64,000 nt of DNA, taken from NCBI RefSeq assembly GCF_035621475.1, contig NZ_CP141799.1, positions 2,034,501-2,098,500 of the forward strand, read 5' to 3'. Positions within the stretch are counted from its first letter, which is position 1; each line of letters starts with the position of its first letter. Of the stretch, positions 27,195-34,292 are shown in pieces. This DNA is from Pseudomonas paeninsulae (GTDB lineage Bacteria; Pseudomonadota; Gammaproteobacteria; Pseudomonadales; Pseudomonadaceae). The notes beneath the pieces are model-generated. The model had not been told where the DNA came from. It ran no database searches and worked only from the letters and a program-made list of their open reading frames with translations. Position numbers and translations under genes: made by a program.

Positions 27195-27386
27195 TTATCG
27201 CATGCCTTGCTCTGGCCCTGGCTCTACTGCATTAAGGTCGGCCAGTTCGCTTTCCCAGGAAAGGCAGCGATCAATCGCCACGGCAAGCCGCCCCTTGATC
27301 GCGGCCATATCTTCTGCTTCATCAACCAGGCGCTGCAGGTTGCGCAGCGTCCCGAAAACACGTTCTTTGGGGGTCATGTTATCCAT
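27195..27386 (-). CDS. Small hypothetical helical protein
   Basis: A 63-residue charged helical protein (MDNMTPKERVFGTLRNLQRL...). Its ATG (27386-27384) overlaps the ATG of the plus-strand gene at 27385 inside the palindrome CCATGG, so the two genes diverge from interlocked start codons. AGGA lies about ten bases upstream. It continues the minus-strand direction of the element. No function is recognised, and it is small enough that protein evidence would be needed. Confidence 0.5.
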   Translation of the reverse strand: MDNMTPKERVFGTLRNLQRLVDEAEDMAAIKGRLAVAIDRCLSWESELADLNAVEPGPEQGMR

Positions 27387-27642
27387 GGTTAAGCGTCCTG
27401 ATATTGAAGCCGGTGATTGGATAGTGGTCGATGGCAGCCACTGCGTTGTGGTCAGTGTGCGCGATGAGGGCAGCTCGCTAGGCGACTGCGAGGTTGTCCT
27501 GAATGCATCAAAACCCGCCAACCGTGATGCGCGTTGGAATGGCGAATCGTGGGAGTTTGTCCCAAGCGGCGACTACGGCGGGTATGCCGAGAGATACCCG
27601 CGCCTTGCGCCATACGTGCGAATTTTGAAAGGCAACAGATAG
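27385..27642 (+). CDS. Small hypothetical protein (element cargo)
   Basis: An 85-residue protein with a beta-rich, SH3-like composition (DIEAGDWIVVDGSHCVVVSV...SWEFVPSGDYGGYAERYPRLAPYVRIL). A G-rich ribosome site lies about eleven bases before ATG 27385. It follows the secreted cysteine-rich gene on the plus strand with a 288-base gap, and a plus-strand terminator follows at 27829. The family is not recognised. Its start codon overlaps that of a divergent minus-strand gene. Confidence 0.6.
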   Translation: MVKRPDIEAGDWIVVDGSHCVVVSVRDEGSSLGDCEVVLNASKPANRDARWNGESWEFVPSGDYGGYAERYPRLAPYVRILKGNR

Positions 27643-27772
27643 CCAGTCCCTCCCGATAATCCCGGCCCAATGCCAGGTTTCCGTCTGCCAGACTCAGTCA
27701 TCCAGGCCCAGAGTTAGCCGCAACTGCCCACACCAGTGCTCGACCTGGCGCCTCAGGCCCACCTTACGCTAT

Positions 27773-27810
27773 GTCACTGGCAGGCCTGGCAAGTAGGCCT
27801 AGCCAGTGAC
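27773..27810. repeat. Long imperfect hairpin
   Basis: GTCACTGGC-AGGCCT pairs with AGGCCTAGCCAGTGAC with one bulged base and a short loop. It lies in the gene-free stretch 27643-28007, just before a terminator, so it may be part of a structured RNA. Confidence 0.7.
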
Positions 27811-27828
27811 GGCCGAGCCTTTCGCGAG

Positions 27829-27876
27829 GCGAGCCCTGCGTGAGTCACGTCGTGACACCTCGCGGGGCTTTTTTGT
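27829..27876 (+). terminator. Intrinsic terminator of the plus-strand cargo genes
   Basis: A stem AGCCCTGCG...CGCGGGGCT with an inner GTCAC/GTGAC stem is followed by TTTTTTGTTT. It probably ends transcripts from the 26683 and 27385 genes or a small RNA. Confidence 0.75.
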
Positions 27877-27966
27877 TTCAGTCCCTGGCCACTTGGCAGG
27901 GCACTCTTCCTGTGCCTGTTGATCAGCTGTCCACGCCGCAACGTCAAGCCGGCACAGTGGCAGGCC

Positions 27967-27994
27967 ATCAGCTGCAGAGAAATTTGCAGCTGAT
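27967..27994. repeat. Perfect 10-base-arm hairpin after the terS-like gene
   Basis: ATCAGCTGCA and TGCAGCTGAT pair around an 8-base loop, 14 bases past the stop of the 28008 gene. No T-run follows on the minus strand, so it is a transcript-end stabiliser or weak terminator. Confidence 0.7.
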
Positions 27995-28007
27995 ACGGCT
28001 CGCCCCC

Positions 28008-28607
28008 TTAGTCGCTCATCAGCCGCTTCAGCCGGTCCTCGTAGGTGTCTTCATGCTGTTGGTCGTCCAAGTTGTAGGCCTGGCGCTCAAGCGTAATCAT
28101 GGTCTTCAGCGTGTCAGACAGCTCCTTAAGCACCTTCGACCGACCGGGCAGGGCGATGACCTTGTGATACAGCTCACTCAGCTTGTCTTGGCCGTTGCCG
28201 TCCGGACTGGCTAGCAGCACGCCCAACTGCGCGAACAGCTCCCGGCTGCCTGTCATCCCCTCCAACTCTTCCAGCAGCGCATTGGCTAGGCGCCTCGACC
28301 TTGATATGTCGGTGCGGTGATTCATCCTCACGCTAACGATGGCAAGCGCATTGCTCTCGACAATCTCCCGCTCGGTTTCCGCTCCTGCGGTGGAAACCTG
28401 AGTGGAAACCTCCTGTTTGGAAACCAGTGCATCGGCCCGGGCTTTGATCTTCGCTTTAAGGTCGCGGTCCCAGCCATCACGCTTGGCGCGCTTGTTGATG
28501 GCGGTGTGCGACGTGCTGCGCGCCGATGCAATTTCACGCACCGACAGTAGCCCGGCCCGGTAGTCGCGCTCAATGCTCTCCCAGTCAATGGGCGGCTTGC
28601 TGCTCAT
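28008..28607 (-). CDS. Terminase-small-subunit-like HTH protein
   Basis: A 199-residue protein. The N-terminal HTH (WESIERDYRAGLLSVREIASARSTSHTAINKRAKRDGWDRDLKAKI) is typical of phage terminase small subunits and related DNA-binding proteins. The C-terminal part is helical and ends LPGRSKVLKELSDTLKTMITLERQAYNLDD. No large terminase follows, so if it acts in packaging it would have to work with a helper phage's motor, as satellite TerS proteins do. That role is inference. Start overlap with the upstream gene is ATGA at 28604-28607. Confidence 0.6.
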   Translation of the reverse strand: MSSKPPIDWESIERDYRAGLLSVREIASARSTSHTAINKRAKRDGWDRDLKAKIKARADALVSKQEVSTQVSTAGAETEREIVESNALAIVSVRMNHRTDISRSRRLANALLEELEGMTGSRELFAQLGVLLASPDGNGQDKLSELYHKVIALPGRSKVLKELSDTLKTMITLERQAYNLDDQQHEDTYEDRLKRLMSD

Positions 28608-28954
28608 CCTTCGCCATCCTTGGCCGCCTTCACGGGCACCACTACAGTTCGCGGCGCGTCCAGGCCGTAGCTCCGGCGCTCGAGGGTGATCAGCTCGTGC
28701 AGAGCGATCGACAGGTCTTTGATGATGCTGGCACGCCGCGGCAGGCTCATCGCATGCTCTAGCCTCATGCGCAGGGCGGAGGTGGCGCTATCGTCTGCCG
28801 CTGGCGATGAGGTAAGCGTACCCATCTGTTCAAGCATGGCGCGCACCTGGTCCAGTGCCCGGCGGATATCGCGGCGGTGCCGCTTCACTGCCTCGCTGAG
28901 CGTGGTCAGGTGCTCTAGGTCGGCGCGGGTGCTCTCTTGCCCTGGGCTGTTCAT
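28604..28954 (-). CDS. Protein related to the C-terminal half of the terS-like neighbour
   Basis: A 116-residue helical protein lacking the HTH. Its C-terminal block LPRRASIIKDLSIALHELITLERRSYGLD matches the same block of the downstream gene (LPGRSKVLKELSDTLKTMITLERQAYNLD), so the two share a domain by duplication. It is coupled on both sides by four-base ATGA overlaps (28604-28607 and 28951-28954). It may hetero-oligomerise with the HTH-bearing partner. ATG 28954 is chosen because of the coupling. Confidence 0.65.
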   Translation of the reverse strand: MNSPGQESTRADLEHLTTLSEAVKRHRRDIRRALDQVRAMLEQMGTLTSSPAADDSATSALRMRLEHAMSLPRRASIIKDLSIALHELITLERRSYGLDAPRTVVVPVKAAKDGEG

Positions 28955-29160
28955 ACACGCCTCACGTCGTTGAATGGGGAGCGGCGCAGCTCTGGCCGTA
29001 GCGCCTCTGTCCACGACCAGCCGCGGTACCGGCGACGGCGCACGGTTTCCCACTTCAGCCCCATGGCCTCGGCCCACTCGCGAGCGGACTGGGTCACTTC
29101 GGTGGTGATGGTCACCTTCGTGCGCTGGGAGCAATACGGTTCTTCTTTCTTCATACGCAT
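28951..29160 (-). CDS. Small HTH phage protein
   Basis: A 69-residue protein (MRMKKEEPYCSQRTKV...) with an HTH-like segment EWAEAMGLKWETVRRRRYRGWSWTEAL. A GGGGA ribosome site lies before ATG 29160. It sits between the virion-like genes and the terS-like pair and overlaps the next start by ATGA. A regulatory or DNA-binding role is inferred from the fold only. Confidence 0.65.
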   Translation of the reverse strand: MRMKKEEPYCSQRTKVTITTEVTQSAREWAEAMGLKWETVRRRRYRGWSWTEALRPELRRSPFNDVRRV

Positions 29161-29171
29161 GGTGATTTCCC

Positions 29172-31556
29172 CTATTCCGACTTCAGCTGTACACGCCACT
29201 CGCGGTCGCCGGCCTTGGCCACCGTGTAGGCATTGGAGTCGAGCAGCCCGCGCCGTGCTTTATTCGCACCGGGCACGCCCTTGAAGGTCGTCGCCAGGGT
29301 CTGCTGCTCCTTCCTGGCCAGGGCTATGGCCTGCGTTGCAGCTGCGCGCGTCGAACCCGTTTCGCGGGCCAGTTGGTCGGCATCGAGTGAGCTGTCAGTG
29401 CTTAGGCGTTCACGAATGGTCGGCAGAAGTGAGCGGACTGTCGGTCTGGGCGCGTGGTCGGCGGTGGATTGGGCAGACCCCACTCCGGCCCCGCGGCTAA
29501 TGATGAGCGGTGGCGGCGCTGCCGATACGTCCCGTGCTGCGGCACGCTGAGCCGTAGCCAAGCCATCAGGACGGAGCAACGCGCCTGCAACAGCCTTGTC
29601 CGACTTCGACCTCAGGGTGTCGCGCAGCCCCTTGCCGGTGCGGTTGATAATCTGCGAAAACAGGCTGCCGACTGGCGTACCGGCCAGGGCACTCAGCACC
29701 AGGTCGCCACCAATACCGCCGGCATCACCCATCTCGGCCATCCGGCGAGCCGTTGCACTGTTGCCCAGGCTGCGGCCTGCGGTAGTCGAGGCGCCTGTTT
29801 CAAAGTCCAGCATGTCATTCCAGCGTTGCCGCGCGGCATCGTCGGGAAGCATGGCCGCGACCTTGCCGCGCATCTCCTGGCTGCGCAGGTACTTGGTCAT
29901 ATCGGCCATCTTCGACGGGTCGTTGCCCATCTTGTTGACGATCGCCGACACCGCTCCGATGCGATAGCCCTCCAGCTCGGCTGGGCTCATGCGTTTCAGG
30001 CTTGCAGTCAATTCCTCGGCACTGACGTTGCGACTAAGGACAGAACGACCGCCCTCAACCGCTTCAATGAATTGACTTGGCCCTGCCCAGGCGGCGCGGG
30101 CCTCTTTGTAAGTAGGGCTGGCGGCGTCCATCGTGTCGACCAGCTTGGTGCGAATGCCCTTGATCACTCGGGCCTCGCCATAGTCGCCAGAGCGCTCCAG
30201 GGTGCCAACCTTGGAGTCGAGAAACTTTTTCACAAAGTCGAGATCCCCAGTCGACGGCACACTGGTGACGGTGAAGCTGCCGTCGTCCTTCAGGTCGAGA
30301 AACTTGCCGTAGAGGTCGCGGCCCTCGTTGGCGGCCCGGCGCTCGGCACCGCGGTAGGCTTCCTGCATCACCGGACGCTTGAACAGGTCTTCCAGGTCAT
30401 GCGACCACGGTACCGGCTCGCGGTAGGCCTGCTCATACAGCGGTCGCGAAGCCTTGGCCCGCTGGTCCATTGCCTCTTCTACAGCCTTGAATGCTGTTCT
30501 TCGGCCACCGCCAGTGGCCTTGCCCAAGTCGTCGGCGGCACCGCGGACGGTATCGCGTTCGCTGCGCGTCCACGACAGCGGCGAACCCGCCGAGGGCACC
30601 AAGTCGGTGGCGCTGGACGCCTTCGCTGCGGCAGGCTGGGCGGGACTTCCTGCCAATTCCTGCAGGGTGTCGGTAATCCGCTGCGGCTGCGCCTGCTGGC
30701 GTTCAGTTAGCGCCGGTATAACCTGAGTGCGGCCGGCGCCTGGGGTTTGGGCCACGCGCTCGAGCAATCCCTGCATGTTCTCGCCGCCAGCATCGGCAGG
30801 CATTGCGGCGCCTGGGTAGCGCTGCTGCAGGTCGTCGGATTGGCGGCGGAATTGCTCCAGGGTCATGCCGTCACGTTCTGCCGCCCGCTCGATCTGTTGC
30901 ACAGCTGACCGGTCGGGCGATGTGAGCAGGCCGGCCGCCGACCTCACTCCGCCCAAGATGACTGGCGCAGCTGCTCCAACCGTCGCACCGAGAGCAGCCC
31001 CCTCGGCCGCATTTGGGGCGCGCTCCAGCAGATCACCCTCGGCTGAGCCGAGCCCGTACAGGCCACCATAGCCGGCCCCCACCGCAGAGCCCTCCACGGC
31101 TGCCTGCCGCAAGGTTGGCGCGGCCTGGGCGGCGGCTCGCGACACTGGGCCAGCGATAGAATGGCCCGCTGCTGGCAACAGCGAGCTGCCTGCCGTGAGC
31201 GCCGCTGGCAGCATACCGCCGGCAATACCACCCGCGATGCTTGCAACTGGGTTTTGCTCGCGGGCCTGGCGATCCAGGGCGCGCTCGCCCTCAACATTCA
31301 GGTCGTAGCGCTCGCGCCAGGTGTCGGCATCGTTGCCACTGCCGGCAATCGGGTTGATCGTCGCCGAGAGGGCGCTGCTGATCTCGTCGGCAAAACCGAA
31401 GGTCAAACCATCGTTGATGCCGCGCAGCATTGAGCGGCCCGCGCCAATGGGCGGCGGCGCCTGCCTCGACTCATCGACAGCAGGGGCGCTCTGCCAGGCA
31501 GGTGCTTTTACTTGGTTCTCCTGTCCCACAATGGGAGCGTCCTTCCAGCTGGCCAT
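29172..31556 (-). CDS. Large phage internal/ejection-protein-like protein
   Basis: A 794-residue protein rich in Ala, Gly and Arg. It starts MASWKDAPIVGQENQVKAPA, has hydrophobic Gly/Ala-rich stretches (SIAGGIAGGMLPAALTAGSSLLPAAG; GAALGATVGAAAPVILGGVRSAAGLL) and a long helical C-terminal half ending in an HTH-like LDADQLARETGSTRAAATQAIA. This composition resembles podovirus DNA-ejection or internal virion proteins; no enzymatic motif is seen. Its start overlaps the stop of the upstream virion-like gene by one base (TAATG). Why an element without capsid genes keeps it is unclear. Confidence 0.55.
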   Translation of the reverse strand: MASWKDAPIVGQENQVKAPAWQSAPAVDESRQAPPPIGAGRSMLRGINDGLTFGFADEISSALSATINPIAGSGNDADTWRERYDLNVEGERALDRQAREQNPVASIAGGIAGGMLPAALTAGSSLLPAAGHSIAGPVSRAAAQAAPTLRQAAVEGSAVGAGYGGLYGLGSAEGDLLERAPNAAEGAALGATVGAAAPVILGGVRSAAGLLTSPDRSAVQQIERAAERDGMTLEQFRRQSDDLQQRYPGAAMPADAGGENMQGLLERVAQTPGAGRTQVIPALTERQQAQPQRITDTLQELAGSPAQPAAAKASSATDLVPSAGSPLSWTRSERDTVRGAADDLGKATGGGRRTAFKAVEEAMDQRAKASRPLYEQAYREPVPWSHDLEDLFKRPVMQEAYRGAERRAANEGRDLYGKFLDLKDDGSFTVTSVPSTGDLDFVKKFLDSKVGTLERSGDYGEARVIKGIRTKLVDTMDAASPTYKEARAAWAGPSQFIEAVEGGRSVLSRNVSAEELTASLKRMSPAELEGYRIGAVSAIVNKMGNDPSKMADMTKYLRSQEMRGKVAAMLPDDAARQRWNDMLDFETGASTTAGRSLGNSATARRMAEMGDAGGIGGDLVLSALAGTPVGSLFSQIINRTGKGLRDTLRSKSDKAVAGALLRPDGLATAQRAAARDVSAAPPPLIISRGAGVGSAQSTADHAPRPTVRSLLPTIRERLSTDSSLDADQLARETGSTRAAATQAIALARKEQQTLATTFKGVPGANKARRGLLDSNAYTVAKAGDREWRVQLKSE

Positions 31557-32953
31557 TATGGTTTTCTCCGGGTGACGCCATTCGGGTCGGTGAACACGGC
31601 TCCAGACGGCAGAGCCGCATATTCATCGTCGGTTTTGATTTGCGTGGCCGTGGCACTAGCGGGAGCCTGGCCACCCTGAGAGGCTGCCGGTATGCCTCGC
31701 AGTGCGCGCTCCTGCGCCTGTGCCAAGCTGTTGCGCACTCGCTTCAGCTCACCCTTGAAGGCCTCTGGGCTCATGCTCGTGGATAGCGCGCCAACGGCCT
31801 CTGAAAGCTTCTTACCCTCGGCATCGGAAAGCGCGCCAGCGCCCTTGAGAGCCTGCACCTGGGGCAAGAAGGTTTGTGCTTTGAGCGTGTCCAGCTGCGC
31901 TTCGAAGTTGGCGGCGTTGCCACCTGGCAGGCTGGGCGCGATAGACGAGATCCCAACGGCCCGTTCAAGGCCTGGATGCTCCAATAATCGATCTGCCGAC
32001 CCGATAGCCAGCTCAAAGGTCGCGGCCGTACCCTCGGCAGCCTTTGTCCGGTCCTGCTGAGCCTGTTCTGCCTTCACCTGTCCTTGATCTAACTTCTGGC
32101 GCAATACCTGCTGCTCGAGTTGCTTGGTCTCCATGTCCAGCCCAAGAGTGCCTCTTTTGGCCTGGTTTGACTGGTAACCGGCCGGGTCGGTCATGAGCAG
32201 GAAATTGCGCTCAGCAAGCGCGCGCTCATCGCCCTGCAACGCAGAGTCGACCAGTTGTTTGCGCAGCCCATCGAGTCGCAAGCTGGAACCAAGCGACAAC
32301 CGGCCGGCCTCGATTTCCTGCAGGGTCTTCTGCTGAGTGATCTGGTCGTTCGCCAGACGCTGGGCGTTGCCGGCGATGTCCGCATCGGTGCGGCGCTCAT
32401 CGTTGGCGACTCGGCGCTGGTCGAGGCCCGCAGTGGCATCGGCCCGATCGCGACGATCGTTGAGCCGCTCGGCGATGCTTGGCGGGCGACTGCTATCGCG
32501 AACTATGGTCGTGCGCCCGCCGTTGTCGCCCAGTTCGCGCGGTCGACTGGCAAGCATCTGTGCGCGCTCCTGATTGGCGCGCTCGAAACGGCCAATGGCC
32601 AGTTGACTGTCGCCTGCCTCGCCCTGAGAAAAGCTGCCAATGCCGTTTCCGATGTTGCTCATCGAGCCGCGCTGCGCAAGCGGCACACTGTCGGCCATAT
32701 TGGAGACGCCCGGCTTCTTCAGTGCACCGCCCATGCCAATGCTCGGCATGGCCTGCGCACCAGTCACTGCGCTGGCTTCGTTACTGACCCCAGGCACGCC
32801 ATTGGTTTTTAGGGGCGCAGCAATACCGCCAAGGGGCTGCCCACCTAATGGATCTCTCTGCCCCGGAAACCCACTGCGTGCTGCCCGAAGTTTCGCCTGC
32901 GCTATGTCGCCAATGCCTCCACCAAGTCTCTTTCTATCATCTGGAATAGCCAT
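31556..32953 (-). CDS. Second phage virion/ejection-like protein
   Basis: A 465-residue Gln/Ala/Arg-rich protein with a disordered Gly-rich N-terminus and a central coiled coil (RRVANDERRTDADIAGNAQRLANDQITQQKTLQEIEAG, then QLEQQVLRQKLDQGQVKAEQAQ). It ends IKTDDEYAALPSGAVFTDPNGVTRRKP, a tail I recognise from several phage structural and ejection proteins. ATG 32953 is preferred over a start at 32968 because GAGG is spaced for it. It forms a two-gene operon with the 794-residue protein, downstream of a gene-poor repeat region. Confidence 0.55.
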   Translation of the reverse strand: MAIPDDRKRLGGGIGDIAQAKLRAARSGFPGQRDPLGGQPLGGIAAPLKTNGVPGVSNEASAVTGAQAMPSIGMGGALKKPGVSNMADSVPLAQRGSMSNIGNGIGSFSQGEAGDSQLAIGRFERANQERAQMLASRPRELGDNGGRTTIVRDSSRPPSIAERLNDRRDRADATAGLDQRRVANDERRTDADIAGNAQRLANDQITQQKTLQEIEAGRLSLGSSLRLDGLRKQLVDSALQGDERALAERNFLLMTDPAGYQSNQAKRGTLGLDMETKQLEQQVLRQKLDQGQVKAEQAQQDRTKAAEGTAATFELAIGSADRLLEHPGLERAVGISSIAPSLPGGNAANFEAQLDTLKAQTFLPQVQALKGAGALSDAEGKKLSEAVGALSTSMSPEAFKGELKRVRNSLAQAQERALRGIPAASQGGQAPASATATQIKTDDEYAALPSGAVFTDPNGVTRRKP

Positions 32954-33217
32954 ACCGTCGCGCCTCACTGTGTGCTTTGGGCGCGACGCTATGTCACTGG
33001 CTCAGGCGCGCAAGGCCCAATGAATCGGCAAATGAAGGCGCTGTGTGTACCTGTGGTGTCTCGGGGAATAGGTCAGGCGCCTGGCCTGCTCGTAGGTCTT
33101 TCCGTTGCCGAAGCCGGCAGCCATGGCGGCAATGTCGCGGGTTGCGCCGGCAGGAGATGGAAAATTTTCCATGTCCTCTTTGCTGTGCTGATTGTTGCCG
33201 TGGCGCCCCTTCACGCT

Positions 33218-33239
33218 AACTACCGGAATTCCGGTAGTT
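33218..33239. repeat. Perfect 22-base palindrome
   Basis: Two 11-base halves, AACTACCGGAA and TTCCGGTAGTT, meet without a loop. It lies inside the decayed KilA-N frame (encoding TTGIPVV), so it may be coincidental to coding, or a protein-binding site kept after the gene decayed. Confidence 0.8.
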
Positions 33240-33397
33240 TCCAAAAGCCGGACCAGCTCGGCAGTCTGCTGATTTCCGCCGGCAGCTCGGGCTGTGGCGA
33301 TTCTCTTTGCCGCCGGCCTTGTTCAGATCGTTGAGGCACTAGCGCCCTTCCTGTTCCTGCTTGATCTTGACGCCTGCAATCGACACCTGAGCGTTGC

Positions 33398-33431
33398 GCG
33401 CTACGTTTCGCAGCAGGCGAAAACGTAGCGC
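33398..33431. repeat. Strong stem-loop near the start of the decayed KilA-N gene
   Basis: GCGCTACGTTT-CG pairs with CG-AAAACGTAGCGC around a 7-base loop, with one extra A. It falls within the first codons of the broken gene. Confidence 0.7.
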
Positions 33432-33517
33432 TGGGAGCTGCATGTCGATTTGGTCTCAGTGAGCCCATATGGTCTCACTCGCCAGATCGGTCCGAGTCGG
33501 ATCGGTTGGTCTGATTC

Positions 33518-33551
33518 GGCACTAAGTGTCGGGAATGGCACTTAGTGTCGG
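33518..33551. promoter_or_regulatory. Operator-like direct repeats before the virion-like operon
   Basis: GGCACTAAGTGTCGG (33518-33532) and GGCACTTAGTGTCGG (33537-33551) differ by one base, repeat every 19 bases and contain the near-palindrome CACTWAGTG. A small hairpin GTGTC-GGCGCT-GACAC (33545-33560) overlaps them. They lie in a gene-free stretch (33444-33616) upstream of the virion-like genes, so a regulator binding site is plausible. Confidence 0.55.
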
Positions 33552-33616
33552 CGCTGACACGCTGGTGGTACGGGGCCTTTCGGCGATACGGGCCAAGGTC
33601 AGCAGAAGGTCGTGAG

Positions 33617-33958
33617 TCATTGGGCGTGCTCCATTGGCGTTTGTTCGTAGTGCTGGCGCAGATCAGCACCAGAGGCGCAGTAGCGGTTAGTTGGGGCGTG
33701 GCAGGCTCGGCAGCTCATTAGGTGATTGATGTACTGGTCGCGGATCTGACGCCAGTTGAGTGAGGCGGTGGCGGCAGTACAGATCAAGTTCAGCGGCTCT
33801 TCACGCGGGCCAGGCTCCGCGTGCCTGGCAATTGGCTCGGAGCAAGCGGGCGCTCGCCGGGTCGCGTAATCGGCGGCGGGTGGCTCAATTGAAGGCGCTG
33901 GAGGATCAGGGCGCGGCATCACACCCACCCGTTCAATCAGCCCGGCCAGCAGGCTCAT
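33617..33958 (-). CDS. Hypothetical protein with C-terminal Cys cluster
   Basis: A 113-residue protein: hydrophobic start (MSLLAGLIERVGVMP), Pro-rich middle, and a C-terminal part with CRACHAPTNRYC that could bind zinc (C-x2-C-x6-C with an adjacent His). No named family is recognised. A GGTGG stretch precedes ATG 33958. It lies between the iteron region and the repeat-rich gap and could be a late or regulatory gene; this is inference from position. Confidence 0.55.
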   Translation of the reverse strand: MSLLAGLIERVGVMPRPDPPAPSIEPPAADYATRRAPACSEPIARHAEPGPREEPLNLICTAATASLNWRQIRDQYINHLMSCRACHAPTNRYCASGADLRQHYEQTPMEHAQ

Positions 33959-34015
33959 GGCACCACCCAGCCTGAATGGCACTTAATCCAATGTTCCTGT
34001 GATTTCAAAAACACC

Positions 34016-34277
34016 GGCAACACTGGCAACAGCGGCAACAGCCCCGAACGGCGCGGCCTCCAGCTTTGCAAAGTGTTGCCAGTGCCAATATGACCGGCAA
34101 CAGTTAGAAGAGAGTAGAGGGGTAGCGGCGCTCTCTTATGTTGAATATCAGGTGTGTGTTGCCAGTTGTTGCCACTCTTTTTATAGGGTGGCAACGCCTG
34201 AAAGCCCCGGCAGGCCTGGCCGTTGCCGGTGTTGCCACTGTTGCCAGTGATTTTAGGTTCCTGTGAACCTGGGCAAC
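34016..34277. other. Iteron-rich candidate replication origin
   Basis: Twelve copies of the hexamer GGCAAC or its complement GTTGCC occur in 262 bases. Three lie in one orientation at 9-base period (34016, 34025, 34034) and three in the opposite orientation at the same period (34222, 34231, 34240), framing the region; others are at 34075, 34096, 34158, 34168, 34190 and 34272. The middle holds an AT-rich stretch around 34174-34185. It directly follows the primase and DUF927 helicase genes, as origins do in P4-like satellites. A 113-codon frame crosses it but is probably not a gene. Confidence 0.65.
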
Positions 34278-34292
34278 CCTGTTGGGCGGTAG

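Larger units (their letters stand above)
33010..33443 (-). pseudogene. Broken KilA-N-type gene fused to a second gene fragment
   Basis: From ATG 33443 the frame reads QVSIAGVKIKQEQEGR then stops (TAG at 33341-33339), then continues CLNDLNKAGGKENRHSPS. In KilA-N phage proteins this is EGRYCLNDLHKA, so a Tyr codon became an amber stop. A frameshift follows, and the reading resumes in another frame as GGNQQTAELVRLLETTGIPVVSVKGRHGNNQ. The sequence then switches to SKEDMENFPSPAGATRDIAAMAAGFGNGKTYEQAR, which resembles a different, ParB- or methylase-like protein family. A deletion has joined two decayed genes. A short peptide may still be made, but not a working regulator. Confidence 0.7.

Noticed and set aside
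29454..30710. 418-codon plus-strand frame opposite the ejection-like gene
   Set aside because: The composition is that of a shadow frame (Arg, His and Gln rich, no domains), and the minus-strand gene is coupled to its neighbours.
33518..33551. CRISPR-like array
   Set aside because: Only two repeats at 19-base period with no spacer of usual length and no cas gene nearby.
34016..34277. CRISPR or minisatellite explanation for the hexamer array
   Set aside because: The repeats occur in both orientations with mirrored triplets, which suits iterons rather than CRISPR or slippage.
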